Source: Chitinophaga japonensis
Lineage (GTDB): Bacteria; Bacteroidota; Bacteroidia; Chitinophagales; Chitinophagaceae
DNA: 64,000 bases
Direction: 5' to 3'
NCBI RefSeq assembly: GCF_007830125.1
Contig: NZ_VLLG01000002.1
Span: forward strand, 1,992,550-2,056,549
This document shows positions 52,363-60,660 of this stretch, one piece after another. Under the pieces are notes generated by a model, which was given only the letters and a program-made list of their open reading frames with translations, had not been told where the DNA came from and searched no databases. The position numbers were made by a program, and so were the translations under genes. Position 1 is the first letter of the stretch. Each line of letters begins with the position of its first letter.

Positions 52363-53580
52363 GTGCGTAAAATAATATTCCACCAGGCATACAGGAGCTT
52401 GCTGTTTGCTGCCCTTGCCGCGGTTTTTGCATGTATGCAATCCGCCTGTAAGAAGGAGGTGACCGAAGGCGCTCCTGTCATAAAAAGTGTCAGGAATTAT
52501 GCAGCTTGGCCTGCAGACACCCTTGTTCATTCCATCACTACCGGTCAATGGATCGTGTTGGTGGGGCATAACCTGAAGGATGCCGTACAGGTATCTTTCA
52601 ACGGGGTGCCTGCCGCCATTAACAGCGTGATGTTTTCCGATACCAGTGCCGCGGTGATGGTGCCTGCTGTAATACCGTTCCCGTCCGTATCTGCAGAAGA
52701 CCTGAACACTATCCGCTACGTTACCCGGCATGGGGCTACCACTTTTACATTCGGTATTGTGGCTCCGCCGCCCACTATCACCGGCATTTCCAACGAGAAT
52801 GCGAATGAGGGCGATTCCGTTTACATCTATGGGGGGAATTTATTTTTTATAGAAGCAATAACTTTTGCCGGTACGCCGGTCACTGAATATGCTACTGCCG
52901 GCGATGGCACCTCCGTCGGGTTTGTATTACCGGCGCTTTCACAAAGCGGACCGGTAGTGGTCACCACCAAATCCGGCACTGCTTCCACCGTCTTCAACGT
53001 AAACGATGCGACAACGGGCGTCCTCTGTAATTTTGATGATATAAATACTTTTAGCTGGGGGACCAACATTGAAAGCGGCAGCGTCAATTTTCCCGGCAAC
53101 AGGGGCAGCTACGCGGTGCTGAGCAATGAGGTGCTTCCCCCCGGTGACGGTAACTGGTGGAACCCGCAGCGGAGTATAAACACCAATGACGTACAGTGGC
53201 TCCCTGCCGACAGTTTAGGACTTCCTGTTGACGACTATGCCTTTAAGTTCGAGATCAACGTTCCCGGCCCCTGGAGTGGTACTTCCATTTATGTAGTAAA
53301 AGGTTACGGATTTGATTATATGGCCCGCTATGAGCCGTGGCAGGGCGCCAATGGCGCTGTGGCTCCTTTTACCACAAAAGGCTGGCGTACAGTAAGCATT
53401 CCGTTGTCGATGTTCAGGACCAATGACGGCAAAGGTACGGCCGCTGCAAGCCTGGCCATCTTGCTGGGCAGCTCCGGCAACGGAGCGGTCAATATCCACA
53501 CCAAGAATTTTTCTGCGGCGCCTTCCGCTTCCGGTTTACACGCCGCCATTGATAATATCAGGGTGGTGAAGATCAAATAA
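52363..53580 (+). CDS. TIG-domain surface glycan-binding lipoprotein (PUL2)
   Basis: A 405-residue secreted protein, probably the SusE/F-like glycan-binding subunit of PUL2. Its signal region ends with CMQSACKKEVTEG, a likely lipidation site. One or two IPT/TIG beta-sandwich domains are seen (IVLVGHNLKDAVQVSFNGVP and ITGISNENANEGDSVYIYGG), and a C-terminal domain of about 180 residues has the aromatic texture of a carbohydrate-binding fold (GSYAVLSNEVLPPGDGNWW). The start codon is GTG at 52363. It lies in the usual place after SusD and before the first endoglycanase. Confidence 0.82.
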   Translation: MRKIIFHQAYRSLLFAALAAVFACMQSACKKEVTEGAPVIKSVRNYAAWPADTLVHSITTGQWIVLVGHNLKDAVQVSFNGVPAAINSVMFSDTSAAVMVPAVIPFPSVSAEDLNTIRYVTRHGATTFTFGIVAPPPTITGISNENANEGDSVYIYGGNLFFIEAITFAGTPVTEYATAGDGTSVGFVLPALSQSGPVVVTTKSGTASTVFNVNDATTGVLCNFDDINTFSWGTNIESGSVNFPGNRGSYAVLSNEVLPPGDGNWWNPQRSINTNDVQWLPADSLGLPVDDYAFKFEINVPGPWSGTSIYVVKGYGFDYMARYEPWQGANGAVAPFTTKGWRTVSIPLSMFRTNDGKGTAAASLAILLGSSGNGAVNIHTKNFSAAPSASGLHAAIDNIRVVKIK

Positions 53581-53600
53581 TGCCAACTTAATTAAATACA

Positions 53601-55058
53601 ATGACCATGAACATCAGAAGAGGATATGCGTTTATCGGGCTTATCATTACAGCGGTACTGTCCGCATACTGCAATAAAAAGGATGCCGTTACGCCTGAAC
53701 TGTCGGTTTCTTTAGCTGAAATTACTTTCCAGGCAGACGGGGGCTCCTCCGATCTGACTATCACCAGCAATGCCCAATGGTATATCAGCAATCCTGCTTC
53801 TGCCTGGTTGCAGCTAAGCCAGGCAGCCGGCAATAGCAGCACCACCGTGCAGCTAACCGCGGTGGCCAATGCCACAGGCGCCACCCGTTCCGCGGTGCTG
53901 GAGGTAAGCATGCAAAACGGCCAGGTCCGGCGGATTACGGTTTCGCAAGCCAGCCACATATATCCCGGCTACAACATATCGCCCAAACCGGCCGACTCCA
54001 GCGGCATGGGAAGCAATGCTGTTCAACTGGCGGCCAGATTCAAACTGGGCTGGAATATCGGGAATACCCTGGAAGCTATTGGCGGGGAAACCGCCTGGGG
54101 CAATCCCCTGATTACCGAAAGCTATGTCCGGTTTGTAAAACAGCAGGGGTTCAATGCCATTCGCCTGCCTTGCGCGTGGGACCAGTATGCCGATGAAACT
54201 ACCGCCAGAATAGAGGACACCTGGCTCAACCGGGTAAAGCAGGTGGTGCAATATTGTGTTGATAACGATATGTATGTTTTACTCAATATCCACTGGGATG
54301 GCGGCTGGCTGGATGACAATATTAACAAGGCTAAGCAGGATTCCGTTAATGCCAGACAGAAAGCTTACTGGGAGCAGATCGCCACAACGATGCGCGATTT
54401 TGATGAGCACCTGATGTTTGCAAGCGCCAATGAACCTCCCGTGGAGAATGCTGAACAAATGGGAATACTCAACAGCTATCATCAAACCTTTATAGATGCA
54501 GTCCGCTCCACCGGCGGCAGGAACAGTTACCGGGTGCTGGTGGTGCAGGGGCCGTCAACGGATATTGAAAAAACCAGTAACCTGATGAACAGCCTTCCTG
54601 CAGATGCCGTGAGCAATCGCATGATGGTAGAGGTGCACTACTACACTCCTTCCCAGTTCTGTTTGCTGATGAACGGCGATGCGGATTGGGGTAAAATGTT
54701 CTATTACTGGGGCGCCGGACATCATTCTACCCTGGAACCGGACCGGAATGCTACCTGGGGAGAAGAGAACGATGTAAACAGCTCCTTCAGCAAGATGAAG
54801 ACGAAATTCACTGACAAAGGAATTCCTGTTATAATGGGCGAATACGGCGCTTACCGCCGTGGCAACAGTTCGTATGTTCCCAAAGACCTGGACACTCATA
54901 ACGATGCGGTGGATCATTGGTTGACCTACGTGACCAGGCAGGCGGTTGCCAACGGTGTAAAACCCTTTTTCTGGGACACAGGAGGGGCATTGGACAGGCG
55001 TAACAATACCGTGCTTGATCAACGTACGATAGATGCCATCATCGCTGGTGCTAAATAG
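53601..55058 (+). CDS. GH5 endoglucanase with BACON domain, lipoprotein (PUL2)
   Basis: A 485-residue endo-glycanase held at the cell surface. A lipobox (LSAYCNKK) is followed by a BACON beta-sandwich (residues about 33-120; SLAEITFQADGGSSDLTITS) and a GH5 TIM barrel starting at FKLGWNIGNTLEA. Retaining catalytic residues are Glu278 in ANEPPVEN (acid/base) and Glu414 in VIMGEYGA (nucleophile). The BACON-GH5 design is also found in the Bacteroides ovatus xyloglucan enzyme BoGH5A, and a GH5_4-like activity is likely. It is a paralogue of the GH5 encoded at 58788. Confidence 0.92.
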   Translation: MTMNIRRGYAFIGLIITAVLSAYCNKKDAVTPELSVSLAEITFQADGGSSDLTITSNAQWYISNPASAWLQLSQAAGNSSTTVQLTAVANATGATRSAVLEVSMQNGQVRRITVSQASHIYPGYNISPKPADSSGMGSNAVQLAARFKLGWNIGNTLEAIGGETAWGNPLITESYVRFVKQQGFNAIRLPCAWDQYADETTARIEDTWLNRVKQVVQYCVDNDMYVLLNIHWDGGWLDDNINKAKQDSVNARQKAYWEQIATTMRDFDEHLMFASANEPPVENAEQMGILNSYHQTFIDAVRSTGGRNSYRVLVVQGPSTDIEKTSNLMNSLPADAVSNRMMVEVHYYTPSQFCLLMNGDADWGKMFYYWGAGHHSTLEPDRNATWGEENDVNSSFSKMKTKFTDKGIPVIMGEYGAYRRGNSSYVPKDLDTHNDAVDHWLTYVTRQAVANGVKPFFWDTGGALDRRNNTVLDQRTIDAIIAGAK

Positions 55059-55072
55059 GAAAAATATCTTAG

Positions 55073-57166
55073 ATGAATAAAGGCATAATACTTTTTATAC
55101 TAACCATACTGATCGCAGGATCGCGTGCAAAGTCGCAGGAAGCCGGCCGCTTTTTCCCTGAAAAAGATCTTATTACAACAGGCATCTATTACTATCCCGA
55201 GCACTGGAACGAAAACCAGTGGGAACGTGATATCAGGAAAATTGCCGGTATGGGTTTTGAGTTTGTGCACCTGGCCGAGTTTGCCTGGTTTAAAATGGAG
55301 CCAGCGGAGGGAACCTTTGAATTTGCCTGGCTTGACAAGGTGATCGACCTCTGCGCCAGGTACAACCTGAAAGTGCTGCTGTGCACCCCCTCGGCTACCA
55401 CCCCTGCATGGATGCGGGCAAATTACCCTGAAACTTTTGTGATGGATGGTCATTATATACGCGGCGAGCATGGCACGCGCGGATTAGCGTCTATCGTCAA
55501 TCCCGTCTATCGCAGGTATGTGGCAACAATTGTGACAAAAATGGCCGAACGATACGGCCGGCATAAGCAGGTAATCGGGTGGCAGCTCGATAATGAACCG
55601 GACGCCAAACCGGACTACAGTCCCTCTTCGCAGGAAGCGTTCCGGGAATGGCTGAAGGACAAATACAAAACAATTGACGCGTTAAATGCCGCCTGGGGAA
55701 CAGCCTTCTGGAGCCAGTGGTACAATAGCTTTGACCAGGTTATTATTCCCAACACCTCCCTGGTAGGCTGGTGGGGCAACAACCCGCATGCCTTGCTCGA
55801 TTTTAAAAGGTACTCGGCAGACGCACAGGCCGCATTCCTGGATTTCCAGGCAGGCATTTTACGGAGCCATATTTCAAAGCAACAATTTATTACGACCAAT
55901 TATACGGCGGTTTCCACCGGGGCAGATCCGCGGCGGACAAGGCTGCTCGATTTTGCGACCTATACGGCTTATCCTAATGGAGGGAGCAATAATATCGGGG
56001 ACCTTGGATTCAGGTTAGGCAATAGCCGTGTTATCCTGTTTGCTGCCGCCTACTATAAGTCTGTTGGAGGCGTATCCGGCGTAATGGAGATCCAGCCCGG
56101 CCCGGTAAACTGGGGTAGTTATAACCCGCTGCTTTTACCCGGCGCCGTGCGCATGTGGCTGTACCACACTTTTGCAGCAGGTGGAAAGTTGGCCAGTTCC
56201 TACCGGTTTCGCCAGGTTAATTATAGCGCAGAGCAATACCATGCCGGCGCAATACAAACAGATGGCGTAACACCCTCGCCGGGTGGGGAGGACTATATGC
56301 AGTTCATGAAAGAAATCAATGCATTACGGAAACAATATAAGCCGGGCGCCGCCATGCCTGAGAAACTGGCCGCCCGGTCAACAGCGGTTCTCTGGGATCT
56401 TGAAAATTTCTGGACTATTGACCGGCAGAAACAGGCGCAGCAATGGGACGCCTGGAACTACCCGCTGAAATTCCTCGAAATAGCCAGATCATTCGGCGCC
56501 CCCGTAGATGTCATACCGGAAACGGCGGATCTGTCCAAATACAAATTTGTAATTGTGCCTGCATACGAAATGGCGGATAGCGCCCTGGTAGGCAAATGGC
56601 GTGCATATGCCGCACAGGGAGGGCATCTGATCATTACCTGCCGTACTGCCGTCAAAGATCGTATGGGACACTTCTGGGAAGCCGGATGGGCGGCCCCTTT
56701 ATCCGGGTTGATAGGGGCGCGTGTAGAAGCAAGCGACATGCTGCCGGACCACGCCAAAGGAGATATCCTTATGCAATCGCGCCATTATGCCTGGAACAAC
56801 TGGGCCGATCTGCTGGCGCCGGGTAAAGATGCGGAACCCCTTGCTGTTTTTGACAACCAGTTTTATAAAGGGAAAGCAGCCGTGGTGAAACACAGGATCG
56901 GTAAAGGCTCCGTAACCTACATTGGTGTGGATACGGATGATTCGAAGCTGGAAGAGGAGGTGCTGCATGATATTTATACCAGCGCAGGCGCCACCACGGA
57001 GCATTACCCGCCTGGCGTATATGTTTACTGGCGGGATGGTTTTTATGTGGCGGTAAACTATTCTTCGGATAACTATGCCATGAACCTGGCCGCAACAGCC
57101 GGCATACTGGTGGGAGAAAAGATATTGCCACCAGGAGGCGTGCTGGTTTGGAAGGAATCATTATAA
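55073..57166 (+). CDS. GH42 beta-galactosidase (PUL2)
   Basis: A 697-residue secreted glycosidase. The signal peptide is MNKGIILFILTILIAGSRAK. The barrel shows the GH42 hallmarks GIYYYPEHWNENQWERDI at the start, acid/base Glu175 in WQLDNEPD and nucleophile Glu339 in VMEIQPGPVNWG. The second half holds the trimerisation and C-terminal beta domains. Beta-galactosidase action on galactosyl side chains would suit a galactosylated glucan substrate, although some GH42 enzymes prefer other beta-galactosides or arabinosides. It starts 15 bases after the BACON-GH5 gene. Confidence 0.9.
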   Translation: MNKGIILFILTILIAGSRAKSQEAGRFFPEKDLITTGIYYYPEHWNENQWERDIRKIAGMGFEFVHLAEFAWFKMEPAEGTFEFAWLDKVIDLCARYNLKVLLCTPSATTPAWMRANYPETFVMDGHYIRGEHGTRGLASIVNPVYRRYVATIVTKMAERYGRHKQVIGWQLDNEPDAKPDYSPSSQEAFREWLKDKYKTIDALNAAWGTAFWSQWYNSFDQVIIPNTSLVGWWGNNPHALLDFKRYSADAQAAFLDFQAGILRSHISKQQFITTNYTAVSTGADPRRTRLLDFATYTAYPNGGSNNIGDLGFRLGNSRVILFAAAYYKSVGGVSGVMEIQPGPVNWGSYNPLLLPGAVRMWLYHTFAAGGKLASSYRFRQVNYSAEQYHAGAIQTDGVTPSPGGEDYMQFMKEINALRKQYKPGAAMPEKLAARSTAVLWDLENFWTIDRQKQAQQWDAWNYPLKFLEIARSFGAPVDVIPETADLSKYKFVIVPAYEMADSALVGKWRAYAAQGGHLIITCRTAVKDRMGHFWEAGWAAPLSGLIGARVEASDMLPDHAKGDILMQSRHYAWNNWADLLAPGKDAEPLAVFDNQFYKGKAAVVKHRIGKGSVTYIGVDTDDSKLEEEVLHDIYTSAGATTEHYPPGVYVYWRDGFYVAVNYSSDNYAMNLAATAGILVGEKILPPGGVLVWKESL

Positions 57167-57189
57167 GAAAGGTAAAAATTGTTTAAGGA

Positions 57190-58782
57190 ATGAGAAAAAT
57201 GCTATTACTGTGGGTGCTCCTGCTTTCGTCCGTTTCCGGGGAACTGGTTGCCCAGACTGCCAACCGGGACAACCCGGCCGTTCCCGGACGGGTAATCAAC
57301 ATTGACTTCAACAGGGCAGCGGGCCCGCTTAACACCATGTTCAATGAATGTGTTGGCGCAGGCCGCGCCAATGAAGGCCTCCGGGCCGATTGGCAGCAGC
57401 AGCTTGCTTATGTGAGAAAGGAATGTGGTTTCAGGTATATCCGTATGCATGGTCTTTTAACGGATGATATGGCGGTATACACAGAGGATAGTAAGGGTAA
57501 CCCGGTTTACAACTATATGTATATTGACGCGTTATTCGACTTTTTGCAAAGCATAGGGATAAAGCCTTTTGTCGAGCTGGGCTTTATGCCTTCCGCGCTG
57601 GCCAGTGGCTCCAAAACAATTTTCTGGTGGCGGGGCAACGTCACTCCTCCGAAAGATTACGAAAAATGGGGCGCATTAATAGCGGACCTTACCCGGCATT
57701 TCACCGCACGTTACGGCGCGGACGAAGTAAAGACCTGGTATTTTGAAGTCTGGAACGAGCCTAACCTGGATGGTTTCTGGGCAGGTACGCAGGAGGAGTA
57801 TTTCAAGCTGTATTCACACGCCGTTAAAGCTATTAAAAGCGTCAACGCATCCTATCGCGTTGGCGGGCCGGGAACAGCCGGCGCTGCCTGGGAGCCAGAA
57901 ATGATCGAATATTGCCGCAGGAATAATGTGCCCATAGATTTTATCAGCACCCATGCATACGGCGTAAAGCAGGGGTACCTGGACGAGTTTGGCCATTCAG
58001 GCACGGTGCTCGACAAGAACCCGGCGAGCCTCAGCGGGGATGTGCTGCAGTCGCGTAAGGAGATTGCCGCATCGCCCATGCCGTACCTGGAGTTGCATTA
58101 CACCGAATGGAGCGCATCCTATACCCCGGCCGATCCTATCCATGACAGCTATCATGAAGCGGCATACGTACTGCAGAAATTGAAGCAGGTGGGCAAGGCC
58201 GCTAACTCGATGTCCTATTGGGTGTTCACGGATATTTTCGAAGAGCCCGGCCCCCGTTTTACGCCTTTTCACGGCGGTTTCGGCATGCTGACCATCCAGG
58301 GGATTAATAAACCGGTGTTCTATGCCTACCAGTTTATGAACCAGTTGGGAGATACTGAACTGGTGAATAAGGATACCGCTTCATGGGTTTGCAGGGATTC
58401 CACGGGAAACATACAGGCATTGGTTTGGGATTTTACTAATACGCATCCCGGTGATTCCGTGCACAACCAGCAATACTATATCCGCGACCTTCCTTCAAAA
58501 TCGAAAGGGAAATTGAAGATCAGCATTGCAAACGTACCTGCGGGAACTTATGCGCTGGAGTTATATAAGGTAGGCTACCATTGCAACGATGCTTATTCAA
58601 CTTACCTGTCCCTGGGAAAGCCGGCACAGCTTGGCAGGCAGCAGGTGGCGCAAATAAAGCAGCAAAACGACGGGTCCCCCGTTTCCAGGGAGATCATCAC
58701 GATAAAGGACAGGGGCACTTTTTCGGAGGAACTGGAGATGCGTGAAAACGATGTTTACTTTCTCAATCTCATTAAGCTCTAA
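57190..58782 (+). CDS. GH39 family glycosidase (PUL2)
   Basis: A 530-residue secreted protein with a signal peptide ending near GELVAQ. The barrel matches GH39, whose known members are beta-xylosidases and alpha-L-iduronidases. Catalytic residues are Glu190 in EVWNEPNLDGFW (acid/base) and Glu306 in LHYTEWSAS (nucleophile). The C-terminal part is a beta-sandwich of about 130 residues. In this context a beta-xylosidase or related exo-activity is expected. The specificity is inferred from neighbours only. Confidence 0.88.
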   Translation: MRKMLLLWVLLLSSVSGELVAQTANRDNPAVPGRVINIDFNRAAGPLNTMFNECVGAGRANEGLRADWQQQLAYVRKECGFRYIRMHGLLTDDMAVYTEDSKGNPVYNYMYIDALFDFLQSIGIKPFVELGFMPSALASGSKTIFWWRGNVTPPKDYEKWGALIADLTRHFTARYGADEVKTWYFEVWNEPNLDGFWAGTQEEYFKLYSHAVKAIKSVNASYRVGGPGTAGAAWEPEMIEYCRRNNVPIDFISTHAYGVKQGYLDEFGHSGTVLDKNPASLSGDVLQSRKEIAASPMPYLELHYTEWSASYTPADPIHDSYHEAAYVLQKLKQVGKAANSMSYWVFTDIFEEPGPRFTPFHGGFGMLTIQGINKPVFYAYQFMNQLGDTELVNKDTASWVCRDSTGNIQALVWDFTNTHPGDSVHNQQYYIRDLPSKSKGKLKISIANVPAGTYALELYKVGYHCNDAYSTYLSLGKPAQLGRQQVAQIKQQNDGSPVSREIITIKDRGTFSEELEMRENDVYFLNLIKL

Positions 58783-58787
58783 AATTT

Positions 58788-60104
58788 TTGCATATGCTAC
58801 GTAAAAAGATTAAAAAAGGCGTATTGCAGTTACTATACGGGAGAAACCCTTTTTTTGCCAGTTTGCTTATTGCGCTCTTAATATCCATAGGCGCATGGGC
58901 ACAATTACCAACTGCCCAGTCTATAGCCGGTGAAATGAAGGTGGGCTGGAACATGGGTAATACGCTCGAGGCTATTTGCGGAGAAACGGTATGGGGCGGG
59001 GCTATCACCTCCCAGGCTACCATTGATGCTGTGAAAGCGTCCGGGTTCAACACTGTGCGGCTGCCCTGTGCATGGGACTGCCATGCCACCAACGGCGTGA
59101 TCGACCCGGCATGGATGGCCCGCGTAAAACAGGTAGTGGATTATTGCATAAATGACAACCTGTATGTGATCCTTAACATTCACTGGGATGGCGGCTGGCT
59201 TGAAAATAATGTCACCACTGCAGCACAGGCGGCTGTAAATGCGAAGCAGCAAAATTACTGGACGCAGATAGCCAATTACTTTAAAGATTATGATGAGCAT
59301 TTGCTTTTTGCCGGCGCCAATGAGCCCAATGTGGAGGATGCAACAGGAATGTCTGTTTTGTTATCATACCACCAGACATTTATCGATGCGGTGCGTGCAA
59401 CAGGGGGTAATAACAGCTCCCGTACGCTCATTATCCAGGGGCCGTCAACGGATATTGAGAAGACCAATGCCCTGATGAATACCCTGCCAACAGACTGGAT
59501 TGCCAATCGCCTGATGGTAGAGGTGCATTATTACTCCCCCTATCAATTTACATTGATGAGTGAGGATGCCAGTTGGGGTAGCATGTTTTATTACTGGGGC
59601 AATGGCTACCACTCTGCAACCGATGTGAACCGTAACGCTACCTGGGGGGAAGAAAGCTATGCAGACTACTGCTTTGGGCTGATGAAAGCTAAATTTATCG
59701 ATAACGGCATACCGGTTATCCTTGGAGAATATGCGGCAGCGAAAAGAAATCTTAGCCCGCCATCAGACCAGGCGCTCCACCTGGCTTCAAGGCTGCATTA
59801 TTACAGGTATGTGGTAAATTCGGCAACCAGCAGGGGAATTATCACGTTTTGCTGGGACACGAATATGGGCATCTATGACCGCAGCACTGGTACTGTGCTG
59901 GACCAGGAGGTAATAGATGCCATCCTGCAGGGCGCCGGCATGGCTGCCCCTGGCTATGTTACTTTGACCAACCGCGCTACAGAATTGCTGGTGGACGGGA
60001 TGTACCGGTATGCTGATGGTTCCAATGCCGGGCAGTGGGGAAACAGCGGTAGTAATGCGCAGCTAGTGGTCTGTAGAAACAGCCGGGAATTATATAAAGC
60101 TTAA
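58788..60104 (+). CDS. GH5 endoglucanase, 3' end truncated by apparent frameshift (PUL2)
   Basis: The reading frame encodes 438 residues: a signal peptide (ASLLIALLISIGAWAQLP), then a GH5 barrel from MKVGWNMGNTLEA with acid/base Glu179 in ANEPNVED and nucleophile Glu314 in VILGEYAA. It is clearly paralogous to the BACON-GH5 (shared blocks LNIHWDGGWL, QGPSTDIEK and MFYYWG). The barrel is complete and is followed by the start of a ricin-type lectin repeat (ATELLVDGMYRYADGSNAG). The frame is then lost: the repeat expects Gln-Gln-Trp, but reads CAG CTAG TGG at 60060-60069, one base too many. The continuation in the next frame is listed separately. The intact product would be about 623 residues. 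Confidence 0.88.
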   Translation: MHMLRKKIKKGVLQLLYGRNPFFASLLIALLISIGAWAQLPTAQSIAGEMKVGWNMGNTLEAICGETVWGGAITSQATIDAVKASGFNTVRLPCAWDCHATNGVIDPAWMARVKQVVDYCINDNLYVILNIHWDGGWLENNVTTAAQAAVNAKQQNYWTQIANYFKDYDEHLLFAGANEPNVEDATGMSVLLSYHQTFIDAVRATGGNNSSRTLIIQGPSTDIEKTNALMNTLPTDWIANRLMVEVHYYSPYQFTLMSEDASWGSMFYYWGNGYHSATDVNRNATWGEESYADYCFGLMKAKFIDNGIPVILGEYAAAKRNLSPPSDQALHLASRLHYYRYVVNSATSRGIITFCWDTNMGIYDRSTGTVLDQEVIDAILQGAGMAAPGYVTLTNRATELLVDGMYRYADGSNAGQWGNSGSNAQLVVCRNSRELYKA

Positions 60105-60120
60105 AAATATTGCTTCCGGT

Positions 60121-60660
60121 TTGTATCTTGATGGTATGGGCAGGACAACCAATGGCGCGCTGGCAGGGCAATGGAACAGTAGCAGCAGCTATAATCAGCA
60201 ATGGCAGCAGGTTGCTTCCGGTAATTATGTTAAGCTCAGGAACCGCGCTACAGGGCTGTATCTCGATGGGCTGGGCCAGGCAGGCAATGGTGCAGATCTA
60301 GGTCAATGGGGAGAAAGCAGTAGCAGCAATCAACAGTGGATAATAACGCCCGTTGGGCAGCCGCGAAGGGCAAATGTCGTGGATATGCCACTAACCAGGC
60401 AAATGCCGGAGCCGGAAAATGACCGGGTGCTGTTATATCCGAACCCCTTCACGTCAACATTCAGAATGATTGTTGACAAGCCGGAAGAAGTAGAGCGTGT
60501 TATCATATTTGACATCGCCGGCAAGCAGGTTGAAGCGATTGAAAGCCCGTCCGCTTCAAACTTGCTGTCAATGGGGGCTTCCCTGAAACCCGGCACATAT
60601 ATAGTCCGGGTAGAAGGTATAAGCTGGTTGGAAACAGGCAAGATTATCAAAGTGAATTAG
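60121..60660 (+). CDS. Displaced lectin repeats and T9SS sorting domain of the GH5 enzyme
   Basis: A 179-residue frame that continues the preceding GH5 gene after the frameshift at about 60064; the homologous frame is readable from 60067. It has ricin/CBM13-like repeats (YLDGMGRTTNGALAGQWNSS, a second repeat with YLDGLGQAGNGADLGQW, and a NQQW ending) and a C-terminal type IX sorting domain (LYPNPFTSTFRMIV to SWLETGKIIKVN). As annotated alone it has no signal peptide and would not be secreted. The stretch is probably part of one gene, 58788-60660, broken by a single-base insertion or a sequencing error. Confidence 0.85.
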   Translation: MYLDGMGRTTNGALAGQWNSSSSYNQQWQQVASGNYVKLRNRATGLYLDGLGQAGNGADLGQWGESSSSNQQWIITPVGQPRRANVVDMPLTRQMPEPENDRVLLYPNPFTSTFRMIVDKPEEVERVIIFDIAGKQVEAIESPSASNLLSMGASLKPGTYIVRVEGISWLETGKIIKVN

